In this document: in pieces, positions 52,901 to 63,803 of the stretch | Numbering within the stretch: the stretch's first letter is position 1 | How the letters are laid out: the number at the start of each line of letters is the position of its first letter | DNA from: Hybos culiciformis | Taxonomy: Eukaryota > Arthropoda > Insecta > Diptera > Hybotidae | Direction: 5' to 3' | NCBI GenBank assembly: GCA_964007475.1 | Contig: OZ023273.1 | Location: forward strand, 63,498,108 to 63,562,107 | DNA length: 64,000 bases | The notes under the pieces: generated by a model | What the model saw: only the letters and a program-made list of their open reading frames with translations | Databases searched by the model: none | Told to the model about the DNA's origin: nothing | Made by a program: the position numbers and the translations under genes

Positions 52901-55900
52901 CGTACTGATGTATTGCCACTATCTTACGGTGTGTTCGGTTTTGGGTTCGATCTCCACCTCATACTGGAATTTGAGTCAATTTTTCAATTTGTTGACTTGA
53001 ACACTTAATTGTGATGTGTTTGAGAAAGATTAATATACGACAAAAGTAGAAAATAATATAGAATATTCTATTATTGATAAGTTGGCTCAAGTAAATGAAA
53101 ATAAAATATATTATCAACTAAATTCAAAAATTCAAAAATTTGTTTACTTTTACAATCTTGATATTCTAATCAGGAATGCTGTAAAATTAAAAAAATAATG
53201 AATTTTTTATATGCGCTACGAGAAATATATCGTTTAAAGCAATAATCATAATATTAGTACCGAATCCTTGAATCTAAAGTTTTAAAAACTTTTAACCAAA
53301 CTTTGTTACCCTATTTTGTTTCAAACAAAAACTTATTTCATCGTCTATAAGAAAATATCAAACCTGAAGAGACAATTTAAGTTCCAATATACTGGGTATC
53401 GAATTTAAGGTCATTGGATTCTGGCATTTTGGATCAATGTTTATTTTTTTAAATTCAATTTTAAAGCTTATAATATAAATATAATGTAAATTCATATTAA
53501 TATTTATTTTGCCGTATGTGACTTTTTTGTAAAAATAAATATGTTGAACCTACATAATGTTAAAAAAATGTATTTTTTCTTCTTCTTTGAACATTTTTAT
53601 AATGTTATACATTCTATACATAATATTTTCAAGTTTTATTTCATACTTATATTGAATTTGTTTTGTGCAATTGACATTTAAAATAAAATCTCATTTAAAA
53701 ACCACAAATTGGCATCCATTATTATTAAATTGTTTGAACTTCTTATTTTATAGTAGCCTTTGTGCACATGAAATCGATTAAATCAATATGGAACACTTTG
53801 CCATTTATTTATTTTAACTTTTTTAAATGATATAATAACATATAGGTATATGTACTGAAAAAAACTCGTTGTAAAATTAGCTATAAGAAACAACTATAAA
53901 GTTATAACTAAAAATGTAATAAATCTTCTGGTAGTATGTGCTTAAAAATGTAGCATTTATTATTAAAAAAATATGTAGCAATGGAAATTTATAATTTTTA
54001 TTGTTTTTTCTAGCGAAAAATGAAAGACAAAAAATGTTTTTTCATGTAATATATGAGTTTTTGAAATTTTTATGACAAATATTGCTATAATAATATGAAC
54101 AGATATATTAAAAAGTAAAGCTAATCTATTTTTCCTAGCCATGGACAAATAGCAAATTTTAATAACGTGATTCAATAGTTAAATTTCAACTATACATATA
54201 CATAGCAAAATATAAACAGAAAATATATATTTTAAATCCTGAAAATTTTTGACGTTAAATCTGACCAGTTATACTGATTTTTAACTTGATTTTCATGAAG
54301 TTATCGTAATTAACCATTTTCTATTCTATAGTTAATTGCTGAATTTTAAATCCTAAATGTCTGTCCCAGATTTCAAAAATTTAATGCTTTTGAGACTTGT
54401 AATAAAAAGGAATCTTAGTTCTTAACTAATTCTCAAAATAACAAAGATAATTATTCCAAAGTTTAATTTTCTATATTTCATTGCAACATAATAATATTCC
54501 ATTATACTTGATGATGAAGTTCAATTTCCTTGATAAAATATTTTCTTGCACACTGCATAGCCTTGATTGATTAAGTTTGATCTGGTCAATGGAGTAAAAT
54601 TTTGTATAACTGAACGAGTATAATGTTGAGTAAGATTTTGAATATATATATGTATAATACACAATATATTTTGAACATAAAGAATAATGTTGTTATGGTT
54701 AAAAACGTACAAAAAATATATTCGAAAATTCTACAAAAATAATAAAAGCTAAATATTTAAATAGTCACTGTATATAGTCAAACTGAAATATATATTTTAT
54801 AAGTGAAATCCCAAAAATTTGGTTTTTGTTTTTTTTTTATGTTATACTTTATTCATAAAACTGTATAAAATGAAAACTTTTCCTGATTTTCTCATTTTGC
54901 TAACAAAAAAAAAATTTGCCTTATAATAAAATAAAAACTAAAAAATTTCTTTATGATTTTTATTTTGGCAAATGAAATAAGGAACTTTGATGAAACAAAA
55001 AAAAAAAAACAATAAAAAATTTAATTTTTCATTTTATTATTATATATTTCATGGTAATGATAGTTTTGTAGAAAATGGAAAATTAGATTTCGTTCCGGAA
55101 AAATGTACGTTATGCTATTAGTATCAAAGGTAGATTTCTCCATTTTTATCACAAAAATAAAAGAATATCAATAACCTTTCTATGATACTGGAAGACTATT
55201 GGCATTCATAATTTTTTTATGAAAATAATGGAAAAAGCTGCCTTTGATAATGCCCCTCTTCGTATCATATTATTGAATCGATTTTCATACAATATTCATT
55301 GGTTTTCCATTACTTTTTTATATATGTTAAAAGGTTTTGTATAAATAATTTTTTTTTTTTTATGTTCCCAAAAATAAGAAAAAGGTAGTCATTATAATTC
55401 ACTAGTTGATTAAACTTAATAATACAAGTATGTATCTATGTATGCAGGGTTGGACTGGCTATAAAAATTAAACCGGGAAGTTTTGGACTACCGGCCCATT
55501 TCTCTATCTAAAAAAAATACATTGCTTATCCGCTTCTTTATATAAAAAAATGCAATGCTTATTTAGAATATAGGCCCAAATAAATAAATATTTAGAATAT
55601 AGGTCCAAATAAATTCTATAAACACTTAAATGCTCCCTAATGTAAAAAAAAAGTATAGGAATTGAACGAAAAATTGTAAGAATATTGTTAATTAAATTGG
55701 AATATTGGGAAAGAATTAAATTAAGTATTTGTAAATTATGAACCCATCCGTCTATTTTCACTCTAATGAAAAGGAGAATATATCTTTAGCTGTTTTAACG
55801 ATCCAATCAAGGTTCAATAACTCCTTAACAAATTTCTTAATTTTCTGATATCATAAATGTTGCTTTTAATTTTAAAGTTTCTGGGAACACAACTAACAGT

Positions 55901-57844
55901 ATTCAAATACAAACTTATGAAATATTTTTAAATTGATTTCCAATATGGGTTTTGAGCTTTAAATTTTAATAACACTTTTTGAATAAATAATATATATTCA
56001 ATTTTCTTTCCAAACATGACGATTATAAACTAAAATTTTGAAATTGAAAATTATTTAAATCTAAGTCAAATGAGTTGCAGGCCACAGAAATCTCATACAT
56101 TTCATATATTTTAGCACAAAAGAGGACTAGAGCGTTGGAATCTCATCGAATCAATTAACAAATATTTTGTTTACCCTGTTTTCTTTTTTAATTAATATAT
56201 TTTTTTGAATATAACTTTCCTGTTTACAGCATTTTCAAGGTTTAATTGTTTAGCACTAAGTACCGTACTTTCGAAGTTATACTTCGATTCTTTCCCAAAA
56301 TCATTTCCAATCAAAATATATTTAAATCAGATTCCATTGTATCTTTAAAATAATTAGTAATAAAAAGTTTTAATTTATCGGCCCAAATATTACCGGCCCA
56401 CCGGGAAATGTCCCGGTGTCCCGGTGTGCCAGTCCAACCCTGTATGTATGTATACATTAGCAATAGGTTCTATTTGTTCAATAATACTCTGAAAAACATA
56501 TATTTTAAAGTTAAACTAGTTTAAAAAAATTTCGATGTATTAGGGATAAAGGATAATAGGGAATTTTTACAGCTGAAGTTTAACTTGCCGGTTAATTAAT
56601 TGTTAATTTTTTTTTTAAAGCTTACCTAAAAAACCAGGTATCGCACCCAATGGCATCACAAATAAACTAACTAATAAATCCGCAATAGCCAATGAAAATA
56701 AAAAATAATTTGTAACATTTTGCAATTTACGATCCAATGCCACAGCCAAACATACCAATATATTACCCAAACTTCCCGCAAATATGAATATTATCACAAA
56801 AAGAAATATCCATTGATAGCTACCATTCTTATTAATATCATCTTCAATACCATTTAAATTTGTACTGCCAGGCATAAATAAATTAAATGATTCATTCATG
56901 AAATCACTAAATAATTTTGTTGAATTAGTATTATTTGAATCTAAAATTAATGATTCAGTTCCTATTATAAAGCTATAATCAATTTCATTTTTATTTATAT
57001 TCAATATACATTCAGTTGTGTCATCCACAAATGTTGTTATATTTGATGATGTATAATTACGATAAATATTATCACTATTATCGGTTCTATTAAATTTACC
57101 ACTGCCATCAGTTAGAAAATCATGAATACCATCTGCAATACTTTCTATGGAAGTTTCAAAGAAATTTTCGAAATTTGGTAAGCTCAACCATTTATTGGGA
57201 CATAAAAGCGTTTTATAATCACAGTTATTGTATAATTTTTTGGAGTAATCACTAGTTTTGTTACTTGTAATATTATTATAATTAAAGTTATTATTATTAT
57301 TATTATTATTATTTCTTTCAATGTAACTGGTACTTAATTCTAATGATTGCTTTTCAATGAATAAATTAAATTCTGAAATTGGATTAATTAAATTTTTGAT
57401 TATAAATTTAATCTTTTTATCACATTCATTTAGTGATTCATTTAAAAATTGTTCCAAAAAATCACTGTTAAATGTTTTAAAATCATTCAAATTTATCTCT
57501 TGTATAAAATCACAGTCATACTCTGTACTATTATTATAATTATTATTATCATTATTAGTATTTTCTAACTGAGCAGTTGATAGTCGACATTTGAATGATT
57601 TAAAATATATGTCAGAATTATCAGCATTGTCTGATGTAGCAGCAGATGATGATGATAAACAGAATATTTCGGATTCCCATAATGATGACCAGAAAATTGA
57701 TTTTGGTGAACAGTGATATGTGATACTATTATTTTTCTCCGATAACGATGCAGAAGTATGATTAAATTCTTGAAAATTATTTTCATGTTTGATACTACTA
57801 CTACTTCTGAATGATGCCGTTGAATGGAATTCGAGCATTTCCAT
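43752..57844 (-). CDS. Dop2R: D2-like dopamine receptor, seven coding exons
   Basis: Class A aminergic GPCR of the D2 (Gi/o-coupled) group. Exons 57844-56626, 49600-49376, 49096-48898, 48076-47654, 45675-45427, 44634-44338 and 43944-43752 join in frame to 2805 nt: 934 residues plus TGA. Landmarks: Asn-rich extracellular N-terminus (1-343) with many sequons; TM1 with GN (N361); TM2 with D389; amine-binding Asp D423 ([14 protein letters not shown]); the 440-442 position reads GRY, not DRY; W468 in TM4; disulfide pair C416/C496; P515 in TM5; ICL3 about 531-791, Ser/Asn-rich; CWSPFF (808-813) in TM6; NPIIY (846-850) in TM7; palmitoylatable CNC (867-869). TM5 has G507, S508, A511 where mammalian D2 has three Ser. 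Strong similarity to insect D2-like receptors ([34 protein letters not shown]). An out-of-frame ATG lies 5 bases upstream of the chosen start. Confidence 0.95.
44338..44634 (-). CDS. Dop2R: Receptor exon 6: TM6, TM7
   Basis: 297 nt, phase 2 in and out. Encodes [78 protein letters not shown] and [17 protein letters not shown]. Acceptor TTTTTCAG|ATTTTTAC, donor GAAAG|GTAAAT. If the donor is not used, the reading continues GAA AGG TAA and stops at once. Confidence 0.96.
45427..45675 (-). CDS. Dop2R: Receptor exon 5: third cytoplasmic loop, part 2
   Basis: 249 nt. Encodes [52 protein letters not shown] and [13 protein letters not shown]. Acceptor TGTAAAAT..AATAG|GCAC has a weak pyrimidine tract; donor TTAAG|GTACAT. 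The open frame runs on into the flanking introns but phases fix these limits. A candidate cassette, since D2-like loops are often alternatively spliced; exons 4 and 5 both begin in phase 2, and exon 5 is a multiple of three. Confidence 0.85.
47654..48076 (-). CDS. Dop2R: Receptor exon 4: third cytoplasmic loop, part 1
   Basis: 423 nt, entering with A completing Arg, then [17 protein letters not shown] and a Ser/Asn/Lys-rich low-complexity stretch ending STKNEKR. Acceptor TTTTGCAG|A, donor AAAAAG|GTAAGC. The loop is disordered and rich in possible phosphorylation sites. It joins exons 3 and 5 in frame. Confidence 0.9.
48898..49096 (-). CDS. Dop2R: Receptor exon 3: ECL2, TM5
   Basis: 199 nt. 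Encodes [40 protein letters not shown] and [20 protein letters not shown], then SELFRR. C496 is the ECL2 disulfide partner. Donor CGAAG|GTATGT. Intron 2 is 279 nt. Confidence 0.96.
49376..49600 (-). CDS. Dop2R: Receptor exon 2: TM3, TM4
   Basis: 225 nt, phase 1 in and out. Encodes [55 protein letters not shown] and [20 protein letters not shown]. Acceptor AG then GATATTGG; donor TTAG|GTGAG. The Gly of GRY is codon GGA. Confidence 0.96.
50830..52170 (+). mobile_element. Unclassified element with internal ~120-bp tandem repeats
   Basis: Starts near ACTAGCTGTACCCGCACAC and ends near AACAGACAAACAGACGACTT followed by CGGTTTTATGTATATAGAT, end motifs that resemble common insect dispersed repeats. 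Between them lies an array of about seven units. No transposase or RT. It sits in receptor intron 1 in the orientation opposite to the gene. Boundaries are approximate. Confidence 0.65.
51060..52020 (+). repeat. ~120-bp tandem array, about seven units
   Basis: The core CCAAATTTGAATGAAATCGG recurs near 51067 (diverged), 51345, 51460, 51577, 51697, 51817 and 51953. Each is followed by ACGAACTTTTxAAGTCCGCC, GGGAGGTCCCTGGGTAGGAGG and TCAACAAATTTTTTGTTACG. Spacing is 115-135 bp from 51345 on. Mismatches are modest, so expansion was recent or is being homogenised. The apparent ORFs are repeat translations. Confidence 0.88.
52896..53035 (+). mobile_element. tRNA-headed SINE, copy B
   Basis: GTCGCCGTACTGATGTATTG, then TTACGGTGTGTTCGGTTTTG, a near B box GGTTCGATCTC, and the body CACCTCATACTGGAATTTG, TTTTTCAATTTGTTGACTT. 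Same order and motifs as copy A on the minus strand near 34.95 kb, without the 31-bp duplication. Lies inside receptor intron 1. Confidence 0.75.
53036..55436. other. Receptor intron 1, plain AT-rich part
   Basis: A/T-rich intron sequence with no element end or exon that I can support. Short minus-strand frames (53963-54175, 54471-54712) are AT-driven. Confidence 0.6.
55445..56442. mobile_element. hAT element with perfect 8-bp target duplication
   Basis: TATGTATG (55437-55444 and 56443-56450) flanks termini CAGGGTTGGACTGGC and GCCAGTCCAACCCTG, exact inverted repeats of 15 bp. Subterminal CCGGCCCA / ACCGGG motifs recur near both ends. 998 bp with no recognisable transposase; the minus-strand frame at 55504-55761 shows no hAT motif. 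Sits in receptor intron 1, about 180 bp from exon 1. A non-autonomous, relatively recent insertion. Confidence 0.93.
56626..57844 (-). CDS. Dop2R: Receptor exon 1: N-terminus, TM1, TM2
   Basis: 1219 nt from ATG (context GAAATGG) to donor TTAG|GTAAGC. It encodes the long hydrophilic N-terminus, Asn/Ser-rich with a poly-Asn tract and several N-glycosylation sequons (NHTS, NRTD, NYTS), then [20 protein letters not shown] and [20 protein letters not shown]. No signal peptide is evident. The last codon is split (phase 1). Confidence 0.93.
57289..57314. repeat. (TTA)n microsatellite coding for poly-Asn
   Basis: About eight TTA/ATT triplets inside exon 1, read as Asn codons on the minus strand within a region already rich in Asn. 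Likely length-polymorphic. Confidence 0.85.
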
Positions 57845-58620
57845 TTCATTATGTTTTCTGTTTTACAATTATTATGTATTTTTTTTGTTTTTGATTTATT
57901 TTAAAATAGTGACACCCCAATTTTAAACTTTTTGCATTTAAAATCTAGAAAAAAATTAAAATAAAACTTATTAGACTCAGTGTGTATATATAAAGTGAAA
58001 TATTAAAATAGATTTTTTTTGCATTATTTTGAATAAGAGTAAAGATTTCATTATCTAACACCATATTGAGTATTGACACTGGGAAATAAAATCGATTATT
58101 TTTAAATTATATTAATTTATAACTTATGTATAAATAATTTGTAATACAATTTAAAATATTTAAATATTATTTCAAATTTAAAATAAACATTTACTATATT
58201 TTCTTAAATAAAGGGAAAAACAACGAAAAATCTGTCATGGGACAATATATTTTATTTTTTGGGATATTTCCAATAATTTTTTTTTTTAAATAAATAAGCG
58301 GAAATTTAACTCACTTGCTTGGTTGGATATTTGAATGAGAAAATTTATTTAACAAAACATTTGAAATAATTATAATATAATTATGAATATAGTTTCTTCG
58401 CCTAGCTCGTTTGGTATTTCCCTCCGAAAGTCCTACACCAATTACTGTCAACTATACTATCTTCGTCAAGTATGTAAGATCCAGGTAGAGTTCAGAACTT
58501 ACTTTTAATTTCTAATTTCGTTTCACTCTCATAATTAGATATCGACTTATATTTTCTCTCGTGTATATATTTTAAAATTAGGTTTATTATTAGTAGATTA
58601 TTGTATATGTCAACTAAATT
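57845..58620. other. 5' flank of the receptor gene
   Basis: AT-rich with no clear promoter element. An out-of-frame ATG at 57849 (minus strand) opens a 94-codon frame overlapping the receptor start, so it could act as an upstream ORF. Further 5' non-coding exons may exist but none can be supported. Confidence 0.5.
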
Positions 58621-58760
58621 TGTTATTAATTAAGAGTTCTGTATACACAAAAATACATTGACACGAGTCAATACTTATATCACGAGACCGAAGGTCGAGT
58701 GATATAAATTGACAAGTGTCAATGTATTTTTGTGTAAATACAGAACGAGTTGTATAACAA
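58621..58760. repeat. 140-bp palindrome, axis at the CCGAAGG loop
   Basis: The two halves are inverted copies around CGAGACCGAAGGTCGAG, for example ACATTGACACGAGTCAAT opposite ATTGACAAGTGTCAATGT and TTGTTATTAATT opposite TATAACAAATAA. It can form a long hairpin or cruciform. Confidence 0.85.
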
Positions 58761-59299
58761 ATAAAAAAAACCTGTTTTTTTTACCTGTTATGCTCAACGC
58801 CGTTCACATGCGAAAAACAAAAGAGAAAAATGTCAACAATAAAATAAAAGAAAAATAAATTCAAAAAAAAATCTAATTCAATTTTAATTTCTTTTGATTA
58901 ATTTTAATTTGATCTTCTTGTTAAAGAATTAATAAAAATAAAGTTATAAATTAAATAAAATACAACAATAATTACAATTTTATAATTTTTAATAAAAAAG
59001 CAAATTTTTATAAAAATTTAAAAAAATAAAATTAAATTCCTAATTCCCGAAATTCTGTTTGTAATATTTTTATAATGCTTTTTAATTTATTTATAACTTA
59101 ATAAAACATAAAAAATTTTAATAAATTTGCAATAAATAATTATTTAATTTTTATTTTTGAATATAATTATATTTATGAACTTTTTTATTTTATTAAATAA
59201 TTATTTGTTTGTAAAATTTTTTTTTTCTAAATACAACAAAATAAACAACACAATTTTTTTTTCTAATTACAACAAAATAAACAACACAATTATAAACAA

Positions 59300-59470
59300 A
59301 TGATTTCCACAATGTACGGCGTAAAATACTGGGAAAGTTAAAATATTTCAACTTTTACGTGCGTAAGCTACGTTTTACGTCGTTGCGTATAGCCGGTCTC
59401 ATACATTTTCATACAATTTGATTTTTTACGTGCGTACACGCGCGTGAATTACGTCGACTCTATCTCTAGC
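59300..59470. repeat. CpG-rich diverged direct repeat
   Basis: ACTTTTACGTGCGTAAGCTA and TTTTTTACGTGCGTACACGC begin two diverged copies of a CpG-rich block; other ACGT(C/G)CG-type motifs lie between. Such CpG density is rare elsewhere in the window. Possibly terminal sequence of a DNA transposon; no partner end identified. Confidence 0.5.
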
Positions 59471-59489
59471 ATAATATTCAATACGAAAC

Positions 59490-59613
59490 ATCTAAATGAT
59501 TTCATTATTTACGCTGAAGCATCTAAATTTTTTCATTATATACGCTGATGCATCTAAATTTTTTCATTATTTACGCAGATGCATCTAAATGATTGCATGT
59601 GTATTGACGCATA
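59490..59613. repeat. 31-bp tandem array, four units
   Basis: ATCTAAAT starts units at exactly 59490, 59521, 59552 and 59583, with consensus ATCTAAATKWTTTCATTATT followed by TACGCTGATGC. The fourth unit grades into the family tail. Confidence 0.9.
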
Positions 59614-59661
59614 TAATACTCCATTTAGTTATTTAAATTCTATAGCACTAAATACAACATA

Positions 59662-61651
59662 ACGATCCCCAACGGATTAAAATTCTTTATGCACCAATCG
59701 CAATCAAATTGTCATTTATGTTTTCATTAATTAAAATGTCAAGTAATTTCACCAATTTATGGGACAATTATTTTTATACAATATCCAATTGAACATTACA
59801 TAATATCTATTATATTTTCTAAATTATGTTAAATGAAAAAAAATTTGGTTTTTTGTTCAATATTAAGATTCCAATTTTGTATATAAATGCAATTTGTGAA
59901 TAAATGTAATCTGATTTTCTCAGTAAATATATTTTTGTGTAATGTTAGATATTATCTTTTCGTTTTTCAATCATTTTGGCTATTTAATATATATTATGTT
60001 CTTTTTTTTTGGTTTAGGTTTTTATACCTAAGTAACATTCCGGTACTGATTGAAATTATATAAAGTTCTCATATTGTGTGTAATAATTTTTTTTAGATAA
60101 ACTGAATTGCTACAGTAATATTATAAAATTATTTTATATAAACGATTTACTAAATACAATTTAGCACTATATGATAAAGTTTTCGAAAAGAAATCACAAA
60201 TAACTAGAGGCATATTGTAATTTAAATGAAAAACTTATTACGAAAAAATATCACATAAAATATTAATACACAAATAAGGTAAAGAAATAATGCCTTAAGG
60301 TTTATTCATCTTGGAATCAGGTTTATTCGTCTTGGAACTCGAAACCGCTTATTTCAATTTTGGTAATTAATTTCACAGAAATATTCAAATCTCAAATATG
60401 TTTGGTTAAAAATATCAAAATATCGAAGACCTTAAGTATATAAACAAAAAAATTATTCGACTATATAATAAAAAAAAAGTCGAATATTCATTATTTGTAC
60501 ATATTTATTTTTTGTGAGCCATTATTGGTTTTCTGTAATTAATATATTTTTATTCTTTTATTTTTAATAATTTGCATTAAATATTATTATATCACCATCG
60601 TGGTTAAATTTGTATGATATAATGTGTCATAACAATATTAATTATTGTAAAATGTTTTACTTTGATGATAAATACACTGCGAGATTTTTCATCGCTAAGT
60701 TTTATAATAACTTTATAAGACACCTAAGTTATGTATATATTGATAAAAATTTAGTATGAGGATAGGTTAAGTACATAGGCGGAAAATACTACTATTACTT
60801 ACTATTAACCTTTTATTTTTGATAATACAGAATTTGTATTTATTTTTAAGCTTTCTTTACTTCAGAAAAAAACATTTCAATAAAATTTTTCATTAAGTAT
60901 AAACTTGTCATATTAACGGGCTGTTTTTTTTAAGGTCGATTGTAGAACTTTATTTCCACCTTCTTCTTTTCACTTGTTCATAATATGTGGTATTCGTATT
61001 GTCAAATGTGCAAGGAAGATACTGATCTATTCATACCGAATTAAATTTAACACATCATTGAATATAAGAGGTAAAAATAATTTCAATTATATATAAATAA
61101 CTTATTACAAATTTTAAATCAACTTTGTTTAAATTAACTATAACCCTCTAAAATGTAAATAAAATCTTCAAACACTTTTCTTCCCGGAAACTAATGAGTT
61201 TGCAACAAATTATATTTAAAATTTTATTTGCCTCACGTTTTATGTTGATGTGACCAATAATGAGTAAATTAAAATTCACATTTTAGATTTAATATTTTTT
61301 TATGTTGACAGGCGGTATAATTACATTATTTATGTTAAAAAATAAAAATCAATATCTAGTAATAAACATAATATTACGTCCATTATTATCGATGGCACTT
61401 TCTTATCATGGATAATGAACGTAAAAATGGATAATGAACGTAAAATTAATTATAGAATTTTTTTTAAAGGAACCGAGAGGGAAATTAAGGTAAATAATAC
61501 AAAAAAAAAAGTTTTTCAAAAACTTAAAAATATATGTAGCAAAAGAAATTATTCAATGATTTTACAATTGATTCCGTTCCGTGTGTGCAAAATGAGCAAA
61601 AAAAAGTTCAAAAATTCTTTAAAAAAAATCTGTGAGCTTGATTCATACTTC
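59662..61651. other. AT-rich DNA, no gene recognised
   Basis: A small direct repeat of TTTATTC(A/G)TCTTGGAA lies at 60301-60335. The frame at 61415-61660 is Lys-rich from A runs and has no domain. Confidence 0.55.
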
Positions 61652-61799
61652 AGAAAATAATTTTCCGTGAGAGACTCTTATACTTACATTCCGTTACGGA
61701 AAATCACCCTATATAAAATGTGTAAAATTTTTTTCCGTTATTCAAATGTTCGGAATGTAAAATTTCTTTAAGAGTCCTCGACGTGAAATTCTGTTTTCT
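61652..61799. repeat. 148-bp inverted-repeat element
   Basis: Left arm AGAAAATAATTTTCCGTGAG then AGACTCTTATACTTACATTCCG; the right arm's complement reads AGAAAACAGAATTTCACGTC, GAGGACTCTTAAAG..TTTACATTCCG. The arms match with a few indels across their full length. No ORF. A small foldback or MITE. Confidence 0.7.
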
Positions 61800-62089
61800 A
61801 TTTTTGCACTTTTTTTGTTTTATTTTACAGAAAATAAACGGCCGTGAAAAATGAGAAAAAAATTGTACACCTTTACTAGAAAATCACAAAACTATATTTG
61901 AATTTTATTTCCGTGCAGAAACTGGAATTTATCAAAAAAATTAAAAAATTCTTAGAAATAAATGAAATTATTTAAAAATTGTTTAGGAAATTAAAGAAAT
62001 TAAAAATTCTCCGTCACCAGCAGTATTTTAGCTTTATTCTGCGTTTGATATTTTTTATTATCTTTTACTTTACTGCAGAATCTCAGCAA

Positions 62090-62230
62090 ATATGTTCAAG
62101 TTTTTCTACGGCTCAATTGGGCCAACAAAACTCAAAACATATCAAAAAATTACTTCAGTCGAGATTGTATTAACTCTAGAATCAAAGCAAAACCAAGACC
62201 CATTTTCCGCATTGAGGGCTCTTAATGCAC
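62090..62230 (+). repeat. Dispersed repeat, copy 2
   Basis: TACTTCAGTCGAGATTGTAT then TAACTCTAGAATCAAAGCAA and AACCAAGACCCATTTTCCGCA matches the copy at about 42300-42400. The small frame here (62092-62370) is an accident of the repeat. Confidence 0.6.
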
Positions 62231-62504
62231 TCTATTTGTTTTTTGTTTATTTGAAAAATAAATATCCTTTCACTTCAAATTTATGTTTACTGACATTAAT
62301 GAAACAAGTAGTGTATAAGGTAATTTATGTTTATCATTATTTGCGGAATAATATTAAGTTCAAAAAATAAGTCGTACATTAAAAAATTATTACAAATTAT
62401 AATTTCCAAGAAATGTGTACAAAATTCCTAAAATTTACATTTACAATATTTAGAAACTTCCTCACACTTTTAAAACGAATTGTTTTTACGTTTAGTTTTC
62501 CACA

Positions 62505-63012
62505 GGTTTTCTTATTTTTGTTCAACATGTTCACAGTTTTTGATGTAATTTGAAGGGACTCTATGACTTTTTTGTCTAACACTTTTTTTTCAAAATTAAA
62601 TTTTGAGAAATATCAATTTTTGGAAAACTCTGCATACAGTCGGTTTTAATGCCGCGTCTCAGAAATTAACCAGTAATGCCATTTTAAAGACAATTGAATG
62701 TAGATAATTTTGCGCTATATAATTTTATCCATAAGATAACGGAAAGGGTCAAAAATTGTCTGTGAAAGTCATAAATACAAGCGGTTCTAACATATTTTCT
62801 AGCATTTTTAAGCTATTTTTATGACTTTCAAAGGGGATTTTTGACAATTTTTTCCTTATCGTAGGGATAAAATTATCTCCGCAAAATTATCTACATTCAA
62901 ATGTCTTTAAATTCTGAGACGCGACATTAAAACCGGCTGAATGCAGAGCTTTCTCAAAATTTAATTTGGGGAACAATCTTTTTTGTCATGTTGAACAAAA
63001 ACTAAGAAAACG
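62505..63012. repeat. ~508-bp inverted-repeat (foldback) element
   Basis: The outer ends TTTTCTTATTTTTGTTCAAC and GTTGAACAAAAACTAAGAAAA are inverse. Inside, CGGTTTTAATGCCGCGTCTC (left) opposes GAGACGCGACATTAAAACCG (right), and GAATGTAGATAATTTTGCG opposes CGCAAAATTATCTACATTC. Arms of about 230 bp meet near 62770-62790. No transposase; target duplication not seen. Confidence 0.82.
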
Positions 63013-63266
63013 AGGCTGTCGCAGACCTTTCCTATATCTATTATATACATACAATATATACAGATAACAGTCATAAGAAAAAAATTAATTTGGAACTTGA
63101 AGGAAATTGAAAAAAATCCTTTAAAAGTTTCTAATTCATATTTCCAGATTTCCAGGCAGTGGTTATCCAGCAATTTTGGCAAAATAACATGTTGAATGTT
63201 TGTTAAAATTTTATTTACAAATCACTTTGAAATTAATAGTAGATTGCAATACATGTTATGAAAATT

Positions 63267-63803
63267 TGTTATTAATTGCGAGTTGTGTATACACACAAAC
63301 ACATAGACACGAGTCATATTTATATCACGAGACCGAAGGTCGAGGGAATTTTTCCACGTTGATTATCCTTTAATTTTTCTTTCTTTTACAGATAAAAGAA
63401 GAAAAGGGAATTTTTCCACGTTAATTATTCTTTAATTTCTCTTTCTTTTACAGATAAAAGAAGAAAAGGGAATTTTTCCACGTTAATTATCCTTTAATTT
63501 GTTTTTACAGATAAGAGAAGAAAAGGGAATTTTTCCACGTTATTTATCCTTTCATTTCTCTTTCTTTTAGAGATAAAAGAAAAAAAGGGAAATATTGTGA
63601 GTGTGAGAGATATTATTTTTGTTCATAGTATTACGCAGTTCAAAATGAAGTAAGTAAATACAATATAGGGAAATGTAAATACAATTTACATCACAGGGAA
63701 ATGTAAATACAATTTACATTTCCCTATAATTGCATGTGTATTGATGCATGTAATGGATCATTTACCGAGCTAAATTTGCGAATATAAATACAACTTACCG
63801 AAG
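63267..63803. mobile_element. Unnamed repeat family, copy 2
   Basis: Head TGTTATTAATTGCGAGTTGT, GTATACACACAAACACATAG, ACACGAGTCATATTTATATC, ACGAGACCGAAGGTCGAG (63267-63344) and tail ATTGCATGTGTATTGATGCA ... AAATACAAC near 63800 match copy 1. The second half of the palindromic head is missing: a 62-bp array starts exactly at the hairpin loop. A short palindrome of AGGGAAATGTAAATACAATT lies at 63665-63726. Confidence 0.65.
63344..63586. repeat. 62-bp tandem array, four units
   Basis: GGGAATTTTTCCACGTT starts units at 63344, 63406, 63468 and 63525 (the third unit is 57 bp), each running through CTTTAATTTxTCTTTCTTTTA and CAGATAAAAGAAGAAAA. The fourth ends at 63586. Confidence 0.92.

Larger units (their letters stand above)
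58621..59661. mobile_element. Unnamed repeat family, copy 1 (palindromic head)
   Basis: The head 58621-58698 (TGTTATTAATTAAGAGTTCT, GTATACACAAAAATACATTG, ACACGAGTCAATACTTATAT, CACGAGACCGAAGGTCGAG) and the tail (ATTGCATGTGTATTGACGCA near 59594, AAATACAAC near 59655) are both shared with a second copy at 63267-63803. Here the head is completed into a 140-bp palindrome. The middle is A/T-rich, then CpG-rich blocks and a 31-bp array. No ORF. Confidence 0.65.
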